DNA of 64,000 nucleotides from Variovorax sp. PBL-E5 (GTDB taxonomy: Bacteria; Pseudomonadota; Gammaproteobacteria; Burkholderiales; Burkholderiaceae_C), in assembly GCF_901827185.1 (NCBI RefSeq), contig NZ_LR594671.1, positions 1,860,001 through 1,924,000 of the forward strand, in the 5' to 3' direction. Position numbers and translations under genes: made by a program. The notes under the pieces are model-generated. The model searched no databases. It was not told where the DNA came from and saw only the letters and a program-made list of their open reading frames with translations. Of this stretch, positions 36,724 through 45,057 are shown piece after piece. Every line of letters starts with the position of its first letter. Position 1 is the stretch's first letter.

Positions 36724-36790
36724 GCCGCGCATGCTGGAAGCATCCAGCACCTGAACCATAGCCAAGCGCGGTCGCAGACCGCGCTTTTTT
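36723..36790 (+). terminator. thrS attenuator: terminator with competing antiterminator
   Basis: The terminator is AAGCGCGGTC (36764-36773), loop GCA, GACCGCGCTT (36777-36786), then more T. Its 5' arm can instead pair with GGCCGCGC at 36723-36730 (eight pairs, one G-U), which starts on the leader's stop codon. A ribosome that reaches the stop would cover this strand and let the terminator form; one stalled at the early Thr codons would leave it free. A further 10-bp hairpin lies inside the leader ORF at 36694-36718. Confidence 0.7.
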
Positions 36791-36812
36791 GTTTTCTCGC
36801 CGAGGTTTTTTC

Positions 36813-38720
36813 ATGATCCAGATCACGCTCCCCGACAACTCGCGACGCGAGTTTCCCGGCCCGGTTTCGGTGGCCGACGTTGCCAAGGCCATCGGCCCCG
36901 GCCTTGCAAAGATGACCGTTGCCGGCAAGGTCGACGGCCGACTGGTCGATGCGAGCGACCTGATCGATCACGACGCGAAGCTGCAGATCATCACGCCGAA
37001 GGACGAGGAAGGCCTGGAGATCATTCGCCACTCGACGGCGCATCTGGTCGGGCATGCGGTGAAGCAGCTCTATCCGACGGCCAAGATGGTCATCGGCCCG
37101 GTGATCGACGAAGGCTTCTACTACGACATCTCGTACGAGCGCCCCTTCACGCCCGAGGACATGGCGGCGATCGAGGCGCGCATGCGCGAGCTGATCGCGC
37201 AGGACTATGACGTGGTCAAGAAGGTGATGCCGCGCGACGAAGTCATCAGCGTGTTCAAGTCGCGCGGCGAAGACTACAAGCTGCGGCTCGTGGAGGACAT
37301 GCCCGACGAGAAGGCCATGGGCTTGTACTACCATCAGGAATACGTCGACATGTGCCGCGGCCCGCACGTGCCGAACACGCGTTTCCTCAAGGTGTTCAAG
37401 CTCATGAAACTCGCCGGTGCGTACTGGCGCGGCGATGCCAAGAACGAGCAACTGCAGCGCATCTACGGGACGGCCTGGGCGGACAAGAAGCAGCTCGACG
37501 ACTACATCCGTCGCATCGAGGAAGCCGAGAAGCGCGACCATCGCCGGCTCGGCAAGGAACTCGACCTGTTCCACATCGACGAGGCGGCACCCGGCGTGGT
37601 GTTCTGGCATCCGAAAGGCTGGGCGATGTGGCAGCAGGTCGAGCAGCACATGCGCAAGGTCTATCGCGACACGGGCTACGACGAAGTCAAGGGTCCGCAG
37701 ATTCTCGACAAGAGCCTCTGGGAAAAGACGGGCCACTGGCAGAACTACCGCGAGAACATGTTCGTCACCGAATCGGAGAAGCGCGAATATGCGCTGAAGC
37801 CGATGAACTGCCCTGGGCACGTGCTGATCTTCAAGTCGGACCTGCGCAGCTACCGCGATCTGCCCATCCGATACGGCGAGTTCGGCCAGTGCCATCGCAA
37901 CGAACCGAGCGGCGCGCTGCACGGCATCATGCGCGTGCGCGGATTCACGCAGGATGACGGGCACATCTTCTGCACCGAAGACCACATCCTCGAGGAGTGC
38001 GTCGCCTACACGGCGCAACTGCAGAAGGTCTATGCCGATTTCGGCTTCACGGACATCCTGTACAAGGTCGCGACGCGGCCGGACAATCGCGTCGGCTCGG
38101 ACGCGCTCTGGGACAAGGCCGAATACGCCGTGATGGAGGCCTTGCGCCGCTCCGGCGTCGACTTCGTGGTCTCGCCGGGCGAAGGCGCCTTCTACGGGCC
38201 GAAGATCGAATACACGCTCAAGGACGCGATCGGCCGCCAATGGCAGTGCGGCACGATGCAGGTCGACTTCAACACGGCCGAGCGCCTGGGAGGCGAGTAC
38301 GTCACCGAGACGAGCGGCCGCGCGTATCCGGTCATGCTCCATCGCGCGATCGTCGGCAGCCTCGAGCGCTTCATCGGGATGCTGATCGAACATCACGCGG
38401 GCGCGATGCCCGCCTGGCTCGCGCCGGCGCATGTCGCGGTGCTCAATATCAGCGAAGGCCAGGCCGACTACGCCAGGCAAGTTGCGAAAACGCTGCAAAA
38501 TCAAGGGCTTAGGGTTCAGGTCGACCTGCACAACGAAAAGATTACGTATAAAATACGGAAGCATTCGTTGCAGAAGCTTCCGTATATCCTCGTCGTGGGC
38601 GACAAGGAGAAGGAAGCAGGTGCCGTCGCAGTGCGCGCCCGGGGTAACCAAGACCTCGGTGCAATGTCCCTTGAGTCGTTCACGCAGCGTCTCGTCCAGG
38701 ATATTGCCGAGAAGCGTTGA
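36813..38720 (+). CDS. thrS: threonyl-tRNA synthetase
   Basis: A 635-residue class-II aminoacyl-tRNA synthetase. It has an N-terminal TGS domain (residues 1-60), the editing domain (about 65-225, [16 protein letters not shown] with the HxxxH metal-type motif), the catalytic core with the zinc Cys at 333 in [10 protein letters not shown], motif 2 [19 protein letters not shown], motif 3 near [12 protein letters not shown], and a C-terminal anticodon-binding domain ([11 protein letters not shown]...). The start [10 protein letters not shown] is 23 bases after the attenuator terminator. It heads the operon with infC, rpmI, rplT, pheS, pheT and ihfA. Confidence 0.98.
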   Translation: MIQITLPDNSRREFPGPVSVADVAKAIGPGLAKMTVAGKVDGRLVDASDLIDHDAKLQIITPKDEEGLEIIRHSTAHLVGHAVKQLYPTAKMVIGPVIDEGFYYDISYERPFTPEDMAAIEARMRELIAQDYDVVKKVMPRDEVISVFKSRGEDYKLRLVEDMPDEKAMGLYYHQEYVDMCRGPHVPNTRFLKVFKLMKLAGAYWRGDAKNEQLQRIYGTAWADKKQLDDYIRRIEEAEKRDHRRLGKELDLFHIDEAAPGVVFWHPKGWAMWQQVEQHMRKVYRDTGYDEVKGPQILDKSLWEKTGHWQNYRENMFVTESEKREYALKPMNCPGHVLIFKSDLRSYRDLPIRYGEFGQCHRNEPSGALHGIMRVRGFTQDDGHIFCTEDHILEECVAYTAQLQKVYADFGFTDILYKVATRPDNRVGSDALWDKAEYAVMEALRRSGVDFVVSPGEGAFYGPKIEYTLKDAIGRQWQCGTMQVDFNTAERLGGEYVTETSGRAYPVMLHRAIVGSLERFIGMLIEHHAGAMPAWLAPAHVAVLNISEGQADYARQVAKTLQNQGLRVQVDLHNEKITYKIRKHSLQKLPYILVVGDKEKEAGAVAVRARGNQDLGAMSLESFTQRLVQDIAEKR

Positions 38721-38792
38721 TTTGTCCTTGAAACAGCCTCATATGTTTCCTTGCCAAACATGCCGCTTGCCCGCGAGGACTGCCCGGTGTTC

Positions 38793-38809
38793 GCTACAGT
38801 TTTTGTAGC
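38793..38809 (+). promoter_or_regulatory. small hairpin in the infC leader
   Basis: GCTACA and TGTAGC form a 6-bp stem around GTTTT, ending 9 bases before the AAGGA ribosome site of infC. It may shape access to the infC start or be a weak terminator; only the pairing is seen. Confidence 0.3.
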
Positions 38810-38831
38810 AATTTGTTGAAGGACCCTGACC

Positions 38832-39434
38832 ATCGCTACTGCATTTCGCGACCGCCGCCACCGCGAGGAACGCCAACACCGCCTGAACCGGGAAATCATG
38901 GCCCCGGAAGTCCGCCTGATCGGGCCCGAAAACGAGCCGTTAGGTGTCGTGAGTCTTGCGGAGGCATTGCGCCTCGCCGGTGAGCAAGACGTGGATCTGG
39001 TGGAAGTTGTCGCGGCGGCCAATCCGCCCGTCTGCCGCCTGATCGAGTACGGCAAGTTCAAGTACCACGAGCAGAAGAAGGCGGCCGAGGCGAAGTCCAA
39101 GCAGAAGGTCATCGAAGTCAAGGAAATCAAGTTCCGCCCCGGCACCGACGATGGTGACTACAACATCAAGATGCGCAATATCCGGCGTTTTCTTGAAGAG
39201 GGCGACAAATGCAAGATCACGCTGCGCTTTCGCGGCCGCGAGATCACGCACCAGGAACTCGGTCTGGCGCTGTTGCAGCGCATTCGCGACGAACTCGGCG
39301 ACCTGATCGTGGTCGAGCAGTTCCCGAAGCTGGAAGGTCGGCAGATGATCATGATGATCGCGCCAGGCCGCAAGAAGACAGGCGCGGCTGCGAAGCCGGC
39401 GACGGAGCAGACGCCCGCACCTGCTGCGGCGTAA
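38832..39434 (+). CDS. infC: translation initiation factor IF-3, probable ATC start
   Basis: A 200-residue factor that keeps 30S subunits free and rejects wrong start codons and initiator mismatches. N-domain ([20 protein letters not shown], then [19 protein letters not shown]), linker [21 protein letters not shown] and C-domain [21 protein letters not shown] all match. No ATG or GTG precedes the conserved N-terminus; the frame gives ATC-GCT-ACT-GCA-TTT-CGC at 38832 with AAGGA 8 bases upstream. A start at ATG 38898 would delete 22 conserved residues. ATT/ATC starts on infC are known and allow IF-3 to repress its own translation. Confidence 0.92.
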   Translation: MATAFRDRRHREERQHRLNREIMAPEVRLIGPENEPLGVVSLAEALRLAGEQDVDLVEVVAAANPPVCRLIEYGKFKYHEQKKAAEAKSKQKVIEVKEIKFRPGTDDGDYNIKMRNIRRFLEEGDKCKITLRFRGREITHQELGLALLQRIRDELGDLIVVEQFPKLEGRQMIMMIAPGRKKTGAAAKPATEQTPAPAAA

Positions 39435-39583
39435 GAGGCGAGTGAGAAGAAGTATTTGAAGGGATTTCGCGCCTGCCCGCATCTTCGGGTGCAGGCATGC
39501 GCGGGATGAAGAAGTGTCTCGGGGCCAACAAGCCCGCGGATCATCCGCGGCGCCTCACGAGCACAAATTAAAGGAGCATTCAC
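39435..39583 (+). promoter_or_regulatory. possible L20-responsive leader of rpmI-rplT
   Basis: This 149-base gap inside an operon folds readily: GCCTGC and GCAGGC flank a hairpin near 39470-39495, and GAGGCG at 39436-39441 can pair over a long range with CGCCTC near 39551. Ribosomal protein L20 represses rpmI-rplT through structured leaders in several bacteria. No specific L20 operator consensus could be checked. Confidence 0.35.
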
Positions 39584-39787
39584 ATGCCCAAAATGAAGAC
39601 CAAGAGCAGCGCGAAAAAGCGTTTCCGCGTTCGTCCAGGTGGCACCGTCAAGCGCGGTCAAGCCTTCAAGCGTCACATCCTGACCAAGAAGACCACCAAG
39701 AACAAGCGTCACCTGCGTGGTGCAACGGCCGTGCATGAAACCAACATGGTTTCGATGGCCGCCATGTTGCCCGGCAGCGGCATCTAA
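39584..39787 (+). CDS. rpmI: 50S ribosomal protein L35
   Basis: A 67-residue basic ribosomal protein beginning [20 protein letters not shown], the L35 signature, with [18 protein letters not shown] and a C-terminal [10 protein letters not shown]. Preceded by AAAGGAG. It lies 23 bases before rplT and is translated with it. Confidence 0.98.
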   Translation: MPKMKTKSSAKKRFRVRPGGTVKRGQAFKRHILTKKTTKNKRHLRGATAVHETNMVSMAAMLPGSGI

Positions 39788-39810
39788 CCCGACGAACAAG
39801 GAGTACACAC

Positions 39811-40170
39811 ATGCCTCGCGTCAAACGTGGTGTAACGGCTCGCGCCCGCCACAAGAAGGTTCTCGCACTCGCCAAGGGTTTCCGCGGCCGCCGCGGCAAT
39901 GTCTTCCGCATCGCCAAGCAGGCGGTGATGAAGGCCGGCCAATACGCGTACCGTGACCGCCGCACCAAGAAGCGCGTGTTCCGCCAGCTGTGGATCGCGC
40001 GTATCAATGCCGCCTCCCGTGAACTGGGCCTGACCTACAGCCAGTTCGCCAACGGCATCCGCAAGGCCGGTATCGAGATCGACCGCAAGGTTCTCGCCGA
40101 TATCGCGGTGCACGACAAGGCCGCCTTTGCCGGCATCGTGGAGCAGGTCAAGGCCAAGCTGGCTGCTTGA
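39811..40170 (+). CDS. rplT: 50S ribosomal protein L20
   Basis: A 119-residue 23S-rRNA-binding protein essential for early 50S assembly. The start [18 protein letters not shown], the basic helix [29 protein letters not shown] and [20 protein letters not shown] are diagnostic. Preceded by AAGGAG. A terminator-like hairpin follows before pheS. Confidence 0.99.
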   Translation: MPRVKRGVTARARHKKVLALAKGFRGRRGNVFRIAKQAVMKAGQYAYRDRRTKKRVFRQLWIARINAASRELGLTYSQFANGIRKAGIEIDRKVLADIAVHDKAAFAGIVEQVKAKLAA

Positions 40171-40222
40171 TTCCGCACAGCAGGTCGTCGTCCTCGCGGA
40201 TCGCGGCCTGCGCCCACGGCAC

Positions 40223-40257
40223 AAGGGCTGGCGCTTGAAAGAGCTCCAGCCCTTTTT
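40223..40257 (+). terminator. terminator-like hairpin between rplT and pheS
   Basis: AAGGGCTGG (40223-40231) pairs with CCAGCCCTT (40246-40254); inside, GCTT-GAAA-GAGC adds four more pairs capped by a GNRA-type tetraloop, and TTT follows. It lies within the operon, 46 bases before pheS, so it is probably a partial terminator or attenuator. I found no Phe-rich leader ORF before it. Confidence 0.65.
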
Positions 40258-40302
40258 CATCGCGGCATCGGCCCGTTTTCTTTCACCTCGAAGATTTTTT
40301 CC

Positions 40303-41379
40303 ATGAACGAGCTGGACTCCCTGGTCGACACCGCACGTGCCGCTTTCGCCGCGGCGCCGGCGCCGGCCGAACTCGAAAATGCCAAGGCGCAGTTTCTCGG
40401 CAAGGCCGGTCGCATCACCGAGTTGATGAAAGGCATGGCCGCGCTGAGCGTCGACAAGAAGAAGTCGCGCGGTGCCGCGATCAACGTGGCCAAGCAAGCC
40501 ATCGAGGCCGCGCTCGCCGAGCGCCGCCAGCAGCTCGCCGACGAGGAACTCGCCGCGCAGCTGCGCGCCGAAGCGCTCGACGTCACATTGCCCGGCCGCC
40601 AGCGCGCTCATGGCGGATTGCATCCGGTGAGTCGCACGATGGAGCGCATCGAAGCGATCTTCTCGAGCATGGGCTTCGACGTCGCCGATGGTCCCGAGAT
40701 CGAAAGCGACTGGCACAGTTTCACCTCGCTCAACAACCCGCCGAACCATCCTGCGCGATCGATGCAGGACACCTTCTACGTCGACATCAACGGCGAGGAC
40801 GGCGTGCCGTACAACCTGCGCCCGCACACCAGCCCGATGCAGGTGCGCTACGCCCACCAGCACATCAAGAAATACGCGGCGCAGTTCGAAGCCGCGGCCG
40901 CCGACACGACCGGCACGGTCAAGGCGCCTGAAATCCGCGTGATCGCGCCGGGCCGCACCTACCGGGTCGACAGCGACGCCACCCATTCACCGATGTTCCA
41001 CCAGTGCGAAGGCCTGTGGCTCGGCGAGAACGTGAGCTTCAAGGACCTCAAGGTCGTCTTCACGGATTTCTGCCGCACCTTCTTCGAGAGCGACGATCTG
41101 GTGCTGCGCTTCCGCCCGAGCTTCTTCCCCTTCACCGAGCCGAGCGCCGAGATCGACATCCAGTTCCAGAGCGGACCGCTGGCCCATCGCTGGCTCGAAG
41201 TCGCAGGTTCGGGGCAGGTGCACCCGAACGTGGTGCGCAACATGGGCCTGGATCCCGAGCGCTACATCGGCTTTGCCTTCGGCATGGGCCCCGACCGGCT
41301 CACGATGCTGCGCTACGGCGTGAACGACCTGCGCCTCTTCTTCGATGGCGACCTGCGCTTCCTGAGCCAGTTCCAGTAA
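40303..41379 (+). CDS. pheS: phenylalanyl-tRNA synthetase alpha subunit
   Basis: A 358-residue catalytic subunit of the alpha2-beta2 class-II enzyme. An N-terminal coiled-coil of about 90 residues binds tRNA; the catalytic core holds motif 1 ([19 protein letters not shown]), motif 2 around [26 protein letters not shown], and motif 3 [22 protein letters not shown]. Residues for Phe binding lie in [16 protein letters not shown]. It is followed after 21 bases by pheT. Confidence 0.99.
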   Translation: MNELDSLVDTARAAFAAAPAPAELENAKAQFLGKAGRITELMKGMAALSVDKKKSRGAAINVAKQAIEAALAERRQQLADEELAAQLRAEALDVTLPGRQRAHGGLHPVSRTMERIEAIFSSMGFDVADGPEIESDWHSFTSLNNPPNHPARSMQDTFYVDINGEDGVPYNLRPHTSPMQVRYAHQHIKKYAAQFEAAAADTTGTVKAPEIRVIAPGRTYRVDSDATHSPMFHQCEGLWLGENVSFKDLKVVFTDFCRTFFESDDLVLRFRPSFFPFTEPSAEIDIQFQSGPLAHRWLEVAGSGQVHPNVVRNMGLDPERYIGFAFGMGPDRLTMLRYGVNDLRLFFDGDLRFLSQFQ

Positions 41380-41400
41380 ACAGAGAGCGAGAACGACGAG

Positions 41401-43839
41401 ATGCAATTCCCCGAGTCCTGGTTGCGCGAGTTCTGCAACCCGCCGCTCAGCAGTGCCGAACTGGCCGAGACGCTCACCATGGGCGGCCTCGAGGTCGAGG
41501 AGCGCCGGCCGGCGGCGCCGCCTTTCACGCAGGTCGTGGTCGGCGAGATCAAGGAAGCCGTCCAGCATCCCAACGCCGATCGGCTGCGTGTGTGCCAGGT
41601 CGATGCAGGGCAGGGCGCCTTGCTGAACATCGTGTGCGGCGCGCCCAACGCGCGCGCCGGCATCAAGGTGCCGGTGGCACTGGTCGGCGCCGAGCTGCCG
41701 CCGGGCGACGACGGCAAGCCTTTCATGATCCGGCTCGGCAAGCTGCGCGGCGTCGAAAGCCAGGGCATGCTGTGCTCGGCGCGCGAACTCAAGCTCAGCG
41801 AAGACCACGGCGGTCTGCTTGAGATGTCGATCGATGCGCCCATCGGCGCCAGCGTGCGCGAGGTGCTGAAGCTCGACGACGCTTTGCTCACGCTCAAGCT
41901 CACGCCCAATCTCGCGCATGGCCTGAGCGTCTACGGCATCGCACGCGAGCTCGCCGCATTGACGGGCGCGCCGCTCCAGATGCCGGCCATTGCGCCGGTC
42001 GCGCCCACGCTGGACGACCGCTTGCCGGTCAAGGTCGATGCGCCCGAGCTGTGCGGCCGCTTTTCCGGACGCATCGTCCGCGGCGTCGACACCCAGGCCG
42101 CCACGCCGGCCTGGATGGTCGAGCGCCTCGCGCGCTGCGGCCAGCGCAGCGTCACGGCGCTGGTCGACATCTCGAACTACGTGATGTTCGAGTACGGCCA
42201 GCCGACGCACATCTTCGACCTCGACAAGATCCACGGCGGCCTCACGGTGCGCTGGGGCAAGGCCGGCGAGCAGCTCAAGCTGCTCAATGGCAACATCGTC
42301 ACGGTCGACCCCCAGGTCGGCGTGATTGCCGACGAGCGCGAAGTCGAATCGCTGGCCGGCATCATGGGCGGCGACGCCACGGCGGTGTCCGACGACACCC
42401 GCAACATCTATGTCGAAGCAGCGTTCTGGTGGCCCGAGGCCATCCAGGGACGCTCGCGCCGTTTCAATTTCTCGACCGATGCGGGACACCGCTTCGAGCG
42501 CGGCGTCGATCCGAGCCGCACCGTGGCGATCATCGAGCGCATCACGCAGCTGATCGTCGAGATCTGCGGCGGCAAGTCGGGTCCGGTCGACGACCAGATC
42601 CTGCGCTTGCCCGAATCGAAGCCCGTCACGCTGCGCGTCGCGCGCGCCGCGCGCGTGATCGGCATGCCGCTCGACCAGGCCCGATGCAGCGCCGCGCTGC
42701 GCCGTCTCGGCCTGCCCGTCGAAGAGGGCGATGGCACGCTGATCGTGACGCCGGCGCCCCATCGCTTCGACCTGCGGATCGAAGAAGACCTGATCGAAGA
42801 GGTGGCCCGCCTCATCGGCTACAACAATCTGCCGACCACGCCGCCGCTGGCACCCATCACCGCGCGCGTGCGCCCGGAGGCCGAGCGCAGCCGCTTCGCC
42901 GTGAGCCGCCGCGTCGCCGCACTCGGCTATCAGGAGACGATCAACTTCAGCTTCGTCGAAGCGCACTGGGAGCACGATCTCGCCGGCAATGCCGATCCGA
43001 TCAAGTTGCTGAATCCGATCGCCAGCCAGATGAGCGTGATGCGCTCGTCGCTGATCGGCTCGCTGCTGCAGGTGCTCAAGTTCAACCTGGACCGCAAGGC
43101 GCCGCGCGTGCGCGTGTTCGAGGTGGGCCGCGTGTTCCTGCGCGACGATGCGGTTGCCACGACCGACAGTACCGTCAAGGGCATCCATCAGCCGATGCGC
43201 ATCGCCGGGTTGGCCTGGGGCGGCGCCGAAGACGCGCGTTGGGAGGGCAAGGCGCGGCGCGCCGACTTCTTCGACGTCAAGGGCGATGTCGAGGCGCTGC
43301 TCGCGCCGCTCGTTGCGCGCTTTGAGCCGACCGAACATCCTGCACTGCACCCGGGCCGCGCTGCGCGCGTGCTGCTCGAGGGCCGTGCGATCGGCGTGGT
43401 GGGCGAACTCCATCCGCGCTGGCGCCAGAAATGGGATCTTGCGCAAGCGCCCATCCTGTTCGAGCTCGAACTCGATGCCGTGATGGCCCGGCCGGTGCCG
43501 ATGGCTCAGCCGGTGCCCAAACATCAGGCCGTCGACCGCGACATCGCCGTCGTCGTCGCGGAGGCGATCACGCACGACACGCTCCTCGGCGCCATCCGCG
43601 CTGCGTCGGATGCCAGCCTGTTGCGCGAGGTCGCATTGTTCGACATCTATCGGCCGCCAGCAGGACGCGACGGCACTGCCACCGGCCCGGGCAACCTGGC
43701 GCAGGGCGAAAAGAGCATGGCCGTGCGCCTCAGTTTCAACAGCGACACCGCAACGCTCACCGACGAGCAGGTCGAGGCGGCCGTGCGCACGATCGTCGAT
43801 CAACTCGCTGCCCGGCTCGGTGCGCGACTGAGGGTATGA
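41401..43839 (+). CDS. pheT: phenylalanyl-tRNA synthetase beta subunit
   Basis: An 812-residue subunit. In order: the N-terminal tRNA-binding EMAP-like fold (QVVVGEIKEAVQHPNADRLRVCQVD), the B3/B4 editing domain (SVTALVDISNYVMFEYGQPTHIFDLDKI), the B5 DNA-binding-like domain, the catalytic-like core, and the C-terminal anticodon-binding FDX-ACB domain (VPKHQAVDRDIAVVVAEAI). Length is normal. The stop overlaps the ihfA start codon (ATGA). Confidence 0.99.
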   Translation: MQFPESWLREFCNPPLSSAELAETLTMGGLEVEERRPAAPPFTQVVVGEIKEAVQHPNADRLRVCQVDAGQGALLNIVCGAPNARAGIKVPVALVGAELPPGDDGKPFMIRLGKLRGVESQGMLCSARELKLSEDHGGLLEMSIDAPIGASVREVLKLDDALLTLKLTPNLAHGLSVYGIARELAALTGAPLQMPAIAPVAPTLDDRLPVKVDAPELCGRFSGRIVRGVDTQAATPAWMVERLARCGQRSVTALVDISNYVMFEYGQPTHIFDLDKIHGGLTVRWGKAGEQLKLLNGNIVTVDPQVGVIADEREVESLAGIMGGDATAVSDDTRNIYVEAAFWWPEAIQGRSRRFNFSTDAGHRFERGVDPSRTVAIIERITQLIVEICGGKSGPVDDQILRLPESKPVTLRVARAARVIGMPLDQARCSAALRRLGLPVEEGDGTLIVTPAPHRFDLRIEEDLIEEVARLIGYNNLPTTPPLAPITARVRPEAERSRFAVSRRVAALGYQETINFSFVEAHWEHDLAGNADPIKLLNPIASQMSVMRSSLIGSLLQVLKFNLDRKAPRVRVFEVGRVFLRDDAVATTDSTVKGIHQPMRIAGLAWGGAEDARWEGKARRADFFDVKGDVEALLAPLVARFEPTEHPALHPGRAARVLLEGRAIGVVGELHPRWRQKWDLAQAPILFELELDAVMARPVPMAQPVPKHQAVDRDIAVVVAEAITHDTLLGAIRAASDASLLREVALFDIYRPPAGRDGTATGPGNLAQGEKSMAVRLSFNSDTATLTDEQVEAAVRTIVDQLAARLGARLRV

Positions 43840-44207
43840 ACGTCATGGAATTCACGCTCGAAGCCCTCGAAACACCGGCGCTCACCAAGGCGCATCTCGC
43901 CGATCTGCTGTTCGAGCAGATCGGGCTGAACAAGCGCGAGTCCAAGGACATGGTCGAGGCCTTCTTCGACCTGGTCGCCAACAGCCTGATCGAAGGCACC
44001 GACGTCAAGATCTCCGGCTTCGGCAATTTCCAGATCCGCGTGAAAGCGCCGCGCCCCGGCCGCAACCCGCGCACGGGCGAGGCGATTCCGATCGGCGAGC
44101 GCCGCGTCGCGACCTTTCATGCCAGTGCCAAATTGAAGGAGCAGATTCACGGCAGCATCGGCGATGAAGCACCTCGAGAGGTCGAATGGAGCCTCGGCGC
44201 CGAATAA
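43836..44207 (+). CDS. ihfA: integration host factor alpha subunit
   Basis: A 123-residue DNA-bending nucleoid protein that works as a heterodimer with IhfB. It has ALTKAHLADLLFEQIGLNKRESKDMVEAFFDL, GTDVKISGFGNFQIRVKAPRPGRNPRTGE with the intercalating Pro in the RPGRNPRTG arm, and VATFHASAKLK. It exceeds the E. coli length (99) by a C-terminal tail of about 18 residues. The chosen ATG overlaps the pheT stop; ATG 43845 is also possible. IHF is needed by many tyrosine-recombinase elements, such as the island 0.6 kb downstream. Confidence 0.97.
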   Translation: MNVMEFTLEALETPALTKAHLADLLFEQIGLNKRESKDMVEAFFDLVANSLIEGTDVKISGFGNFQIRVKAPRPGRNPRTGEAIPIGERRVATFHASAKLKEQIHGSIGDEAPREVEWSLGAE

Positions 44208-44271
44208 GTGCTTGGTGCTGCGCGCGGACGTGGGGTAACCTCGAAGATTCGCTCGCACTGCCCTGATTTCA

Positions 44272-44724
44272 ATGGAGAAAACGCTCCCGCCCATTCCCGT
44301 CAAACGCTACTTCACGATCGGTGAAGTGGGCGAGTTGTGCGGGGTCAAGCCGCACGTGCTGCGCTACTGGGAACAAGAGTTCACGCAGCTGCGACCCATG
44401 AAGCGGCGCGGCAACCGCCGCTACTACCAGCACCACGAGGTGCTCATGATTCGGCGCATCCGCGATCTGCTCTACGACCAGGGCTTCACCATCAGCGGCG
44501 CACGCAACAAGCTGCAGGAACTGGTGCAGGCCGAACGCGACCGGCGCAAGGCCGGCGAGGTGCCGCTCGAAGGCATGGAAGCGGTCGAGATCGACCGGGA
44601 AGAATTCGATGCCGCGGTCCAGGACGCCTCCCAGGCGGAAAGCCGCACGGTCGATCTTTCTCAACTGCTCCATCTCCGGCGCGAGCTCAAGGAAATTCGG
44701 GCGCTGCTCACCGCGGGGCACTGA
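44272..44724 (+). CDS. MerR-family transcriptional regulator
   Basis: A 150-residue regulator with the MerR winged helix-turn-helix at residues about 12-80 (YFTIGEVGELCGVKPHVLRYWEQEF, then RRGNRRYYQHHEVLMIRRIRDLLYDQGF) and a predicted dimerisation helix. The C-terminal half has no metal-binding cysteines. Its place behind ihfA is conserved in many proteobacteria; its target is unknown to me. It ends 26 bases before the tRNA-Pro gene. Confidence 0.93.
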   Translation: MEKTLPPIPVKRYFTIGEVGELCGVKPHVLRYWEQEFTQLRPMKRRGNRRYYQHHEVLMIRRIRDLLYDQGFTISGARNKLQELVQAERDRRKAGEVPLEGMEAVEIDREEFDAAVQDASQAESRTVDLSQLLHLRRELKEIRALLTAGH

Positions 44725-44735
44725 AAGCACGCGGC

Positions 44736-44741
44736 TATAAT
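44736..44741 (+). promoter_or_regulatory. -10 box of the tRNA-Pro promoter
   Basis: A perfect TATAAT ends 9 bases before the tRNA 5' end, the right place for a stable-RNA promoter. The matching -35 region (around 44713) lies in the merR end and is weak. Confidence 0.6.
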
Positions 44742-44750
44742 CGAACGCTT

Positions 44751-44827
44751 CGGTGTGTGGCGCAGCCTGGTAGCGCACTTGCATGGGGTGCAAGGGGTCG
44801 AAGGTTCGAATCCTTTCACACCGACCA
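44751..44827 (+). tRNA. tRNA-Pro(GGG)
   Basis: A 77-base cloverleaf. Acceptor arms are CGGTGTG (44751-44757) and CACACCG (44817-44823); the anticodon stem CTTGC/GCAAG encloses loop ATGGGGT with anticodon GGG (reads CCC). The T-arm contains GGTTCGAATCC, and A73 plus CCA are encoded (44824-44827). Its 3' end is the attachment site of the island that follows. Confidence 0.97.
44814..44827 (+). repeat. left attachment site (attL) in the tRNA-Pro 3' end
   Basis: TTTCACACCGACCA, the last 14 bases of the tRNA, recurs at 55530-55543 as TTTCACACCGCCCA (13 of 14 identical). It marks the left limit of the integrated element. Confidence 0.8.
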
Positions 44828-44838
44828 CAAGACAAATC

Positions 44839-44873
44839 AAAGGCCGCTAGGAACATACACCTAGCGGCCTTTT
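44839..44873 (+). terminator. strong intrinsic terminator after tRNA-Pro
   Basis: AAAGGCCGCTAGG (44839-44851) and CCTAGCGGCCTTT (44860-44872) are exact complements around an 8-base loop, ending in TTTT. It lies to the right of attL, so it comes with the island and replaces whatever terminator the tRNA had before integration. Confidence 0.9.
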
Positions 44874-44940
44874 CATCGGTAAATCAGTGACTTAGCGGGC
44901 AAGGACGTACAGGGCGCTACATTGACTGCCAGCCCAAAGC

Positions 44941-45057
44941 GGGGGTACAAATGGGGGTGCAGGGCGGTGTTTCAGGGGTATTTGGGGGGCGTGTACCCCC
45001 TTTCCCCAGCGAAAACACCCGCCGGTTGCACCCCCACCTTGTCGGAGTCGTACCCCC
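44941..45057. repeat. left cluster of GGGGGTACA-type arm sites
   Basis: Direct copies at 44941-44949 (GGGGGTACA) and 44953-44961 (GGGGGTGCA), and inverted copies at 44992-45000 (TGTACCCCC), 45027-45035 (TGCACCCCC) and 45050-45057 (GTACCCCC), ending at the integrase ATG. A partial GGGGTA is at 44975. These are likely arm-type binding sites for the integrase or excisionase, and may also let the integrase repress its own gene. Confidence 0.65.

Noticed and set aside
40987..43803. 938-residue open frame antisense to pheS and pheT
   Set aside because: Same shadow pattern; pheS and pheT are certain in full length.
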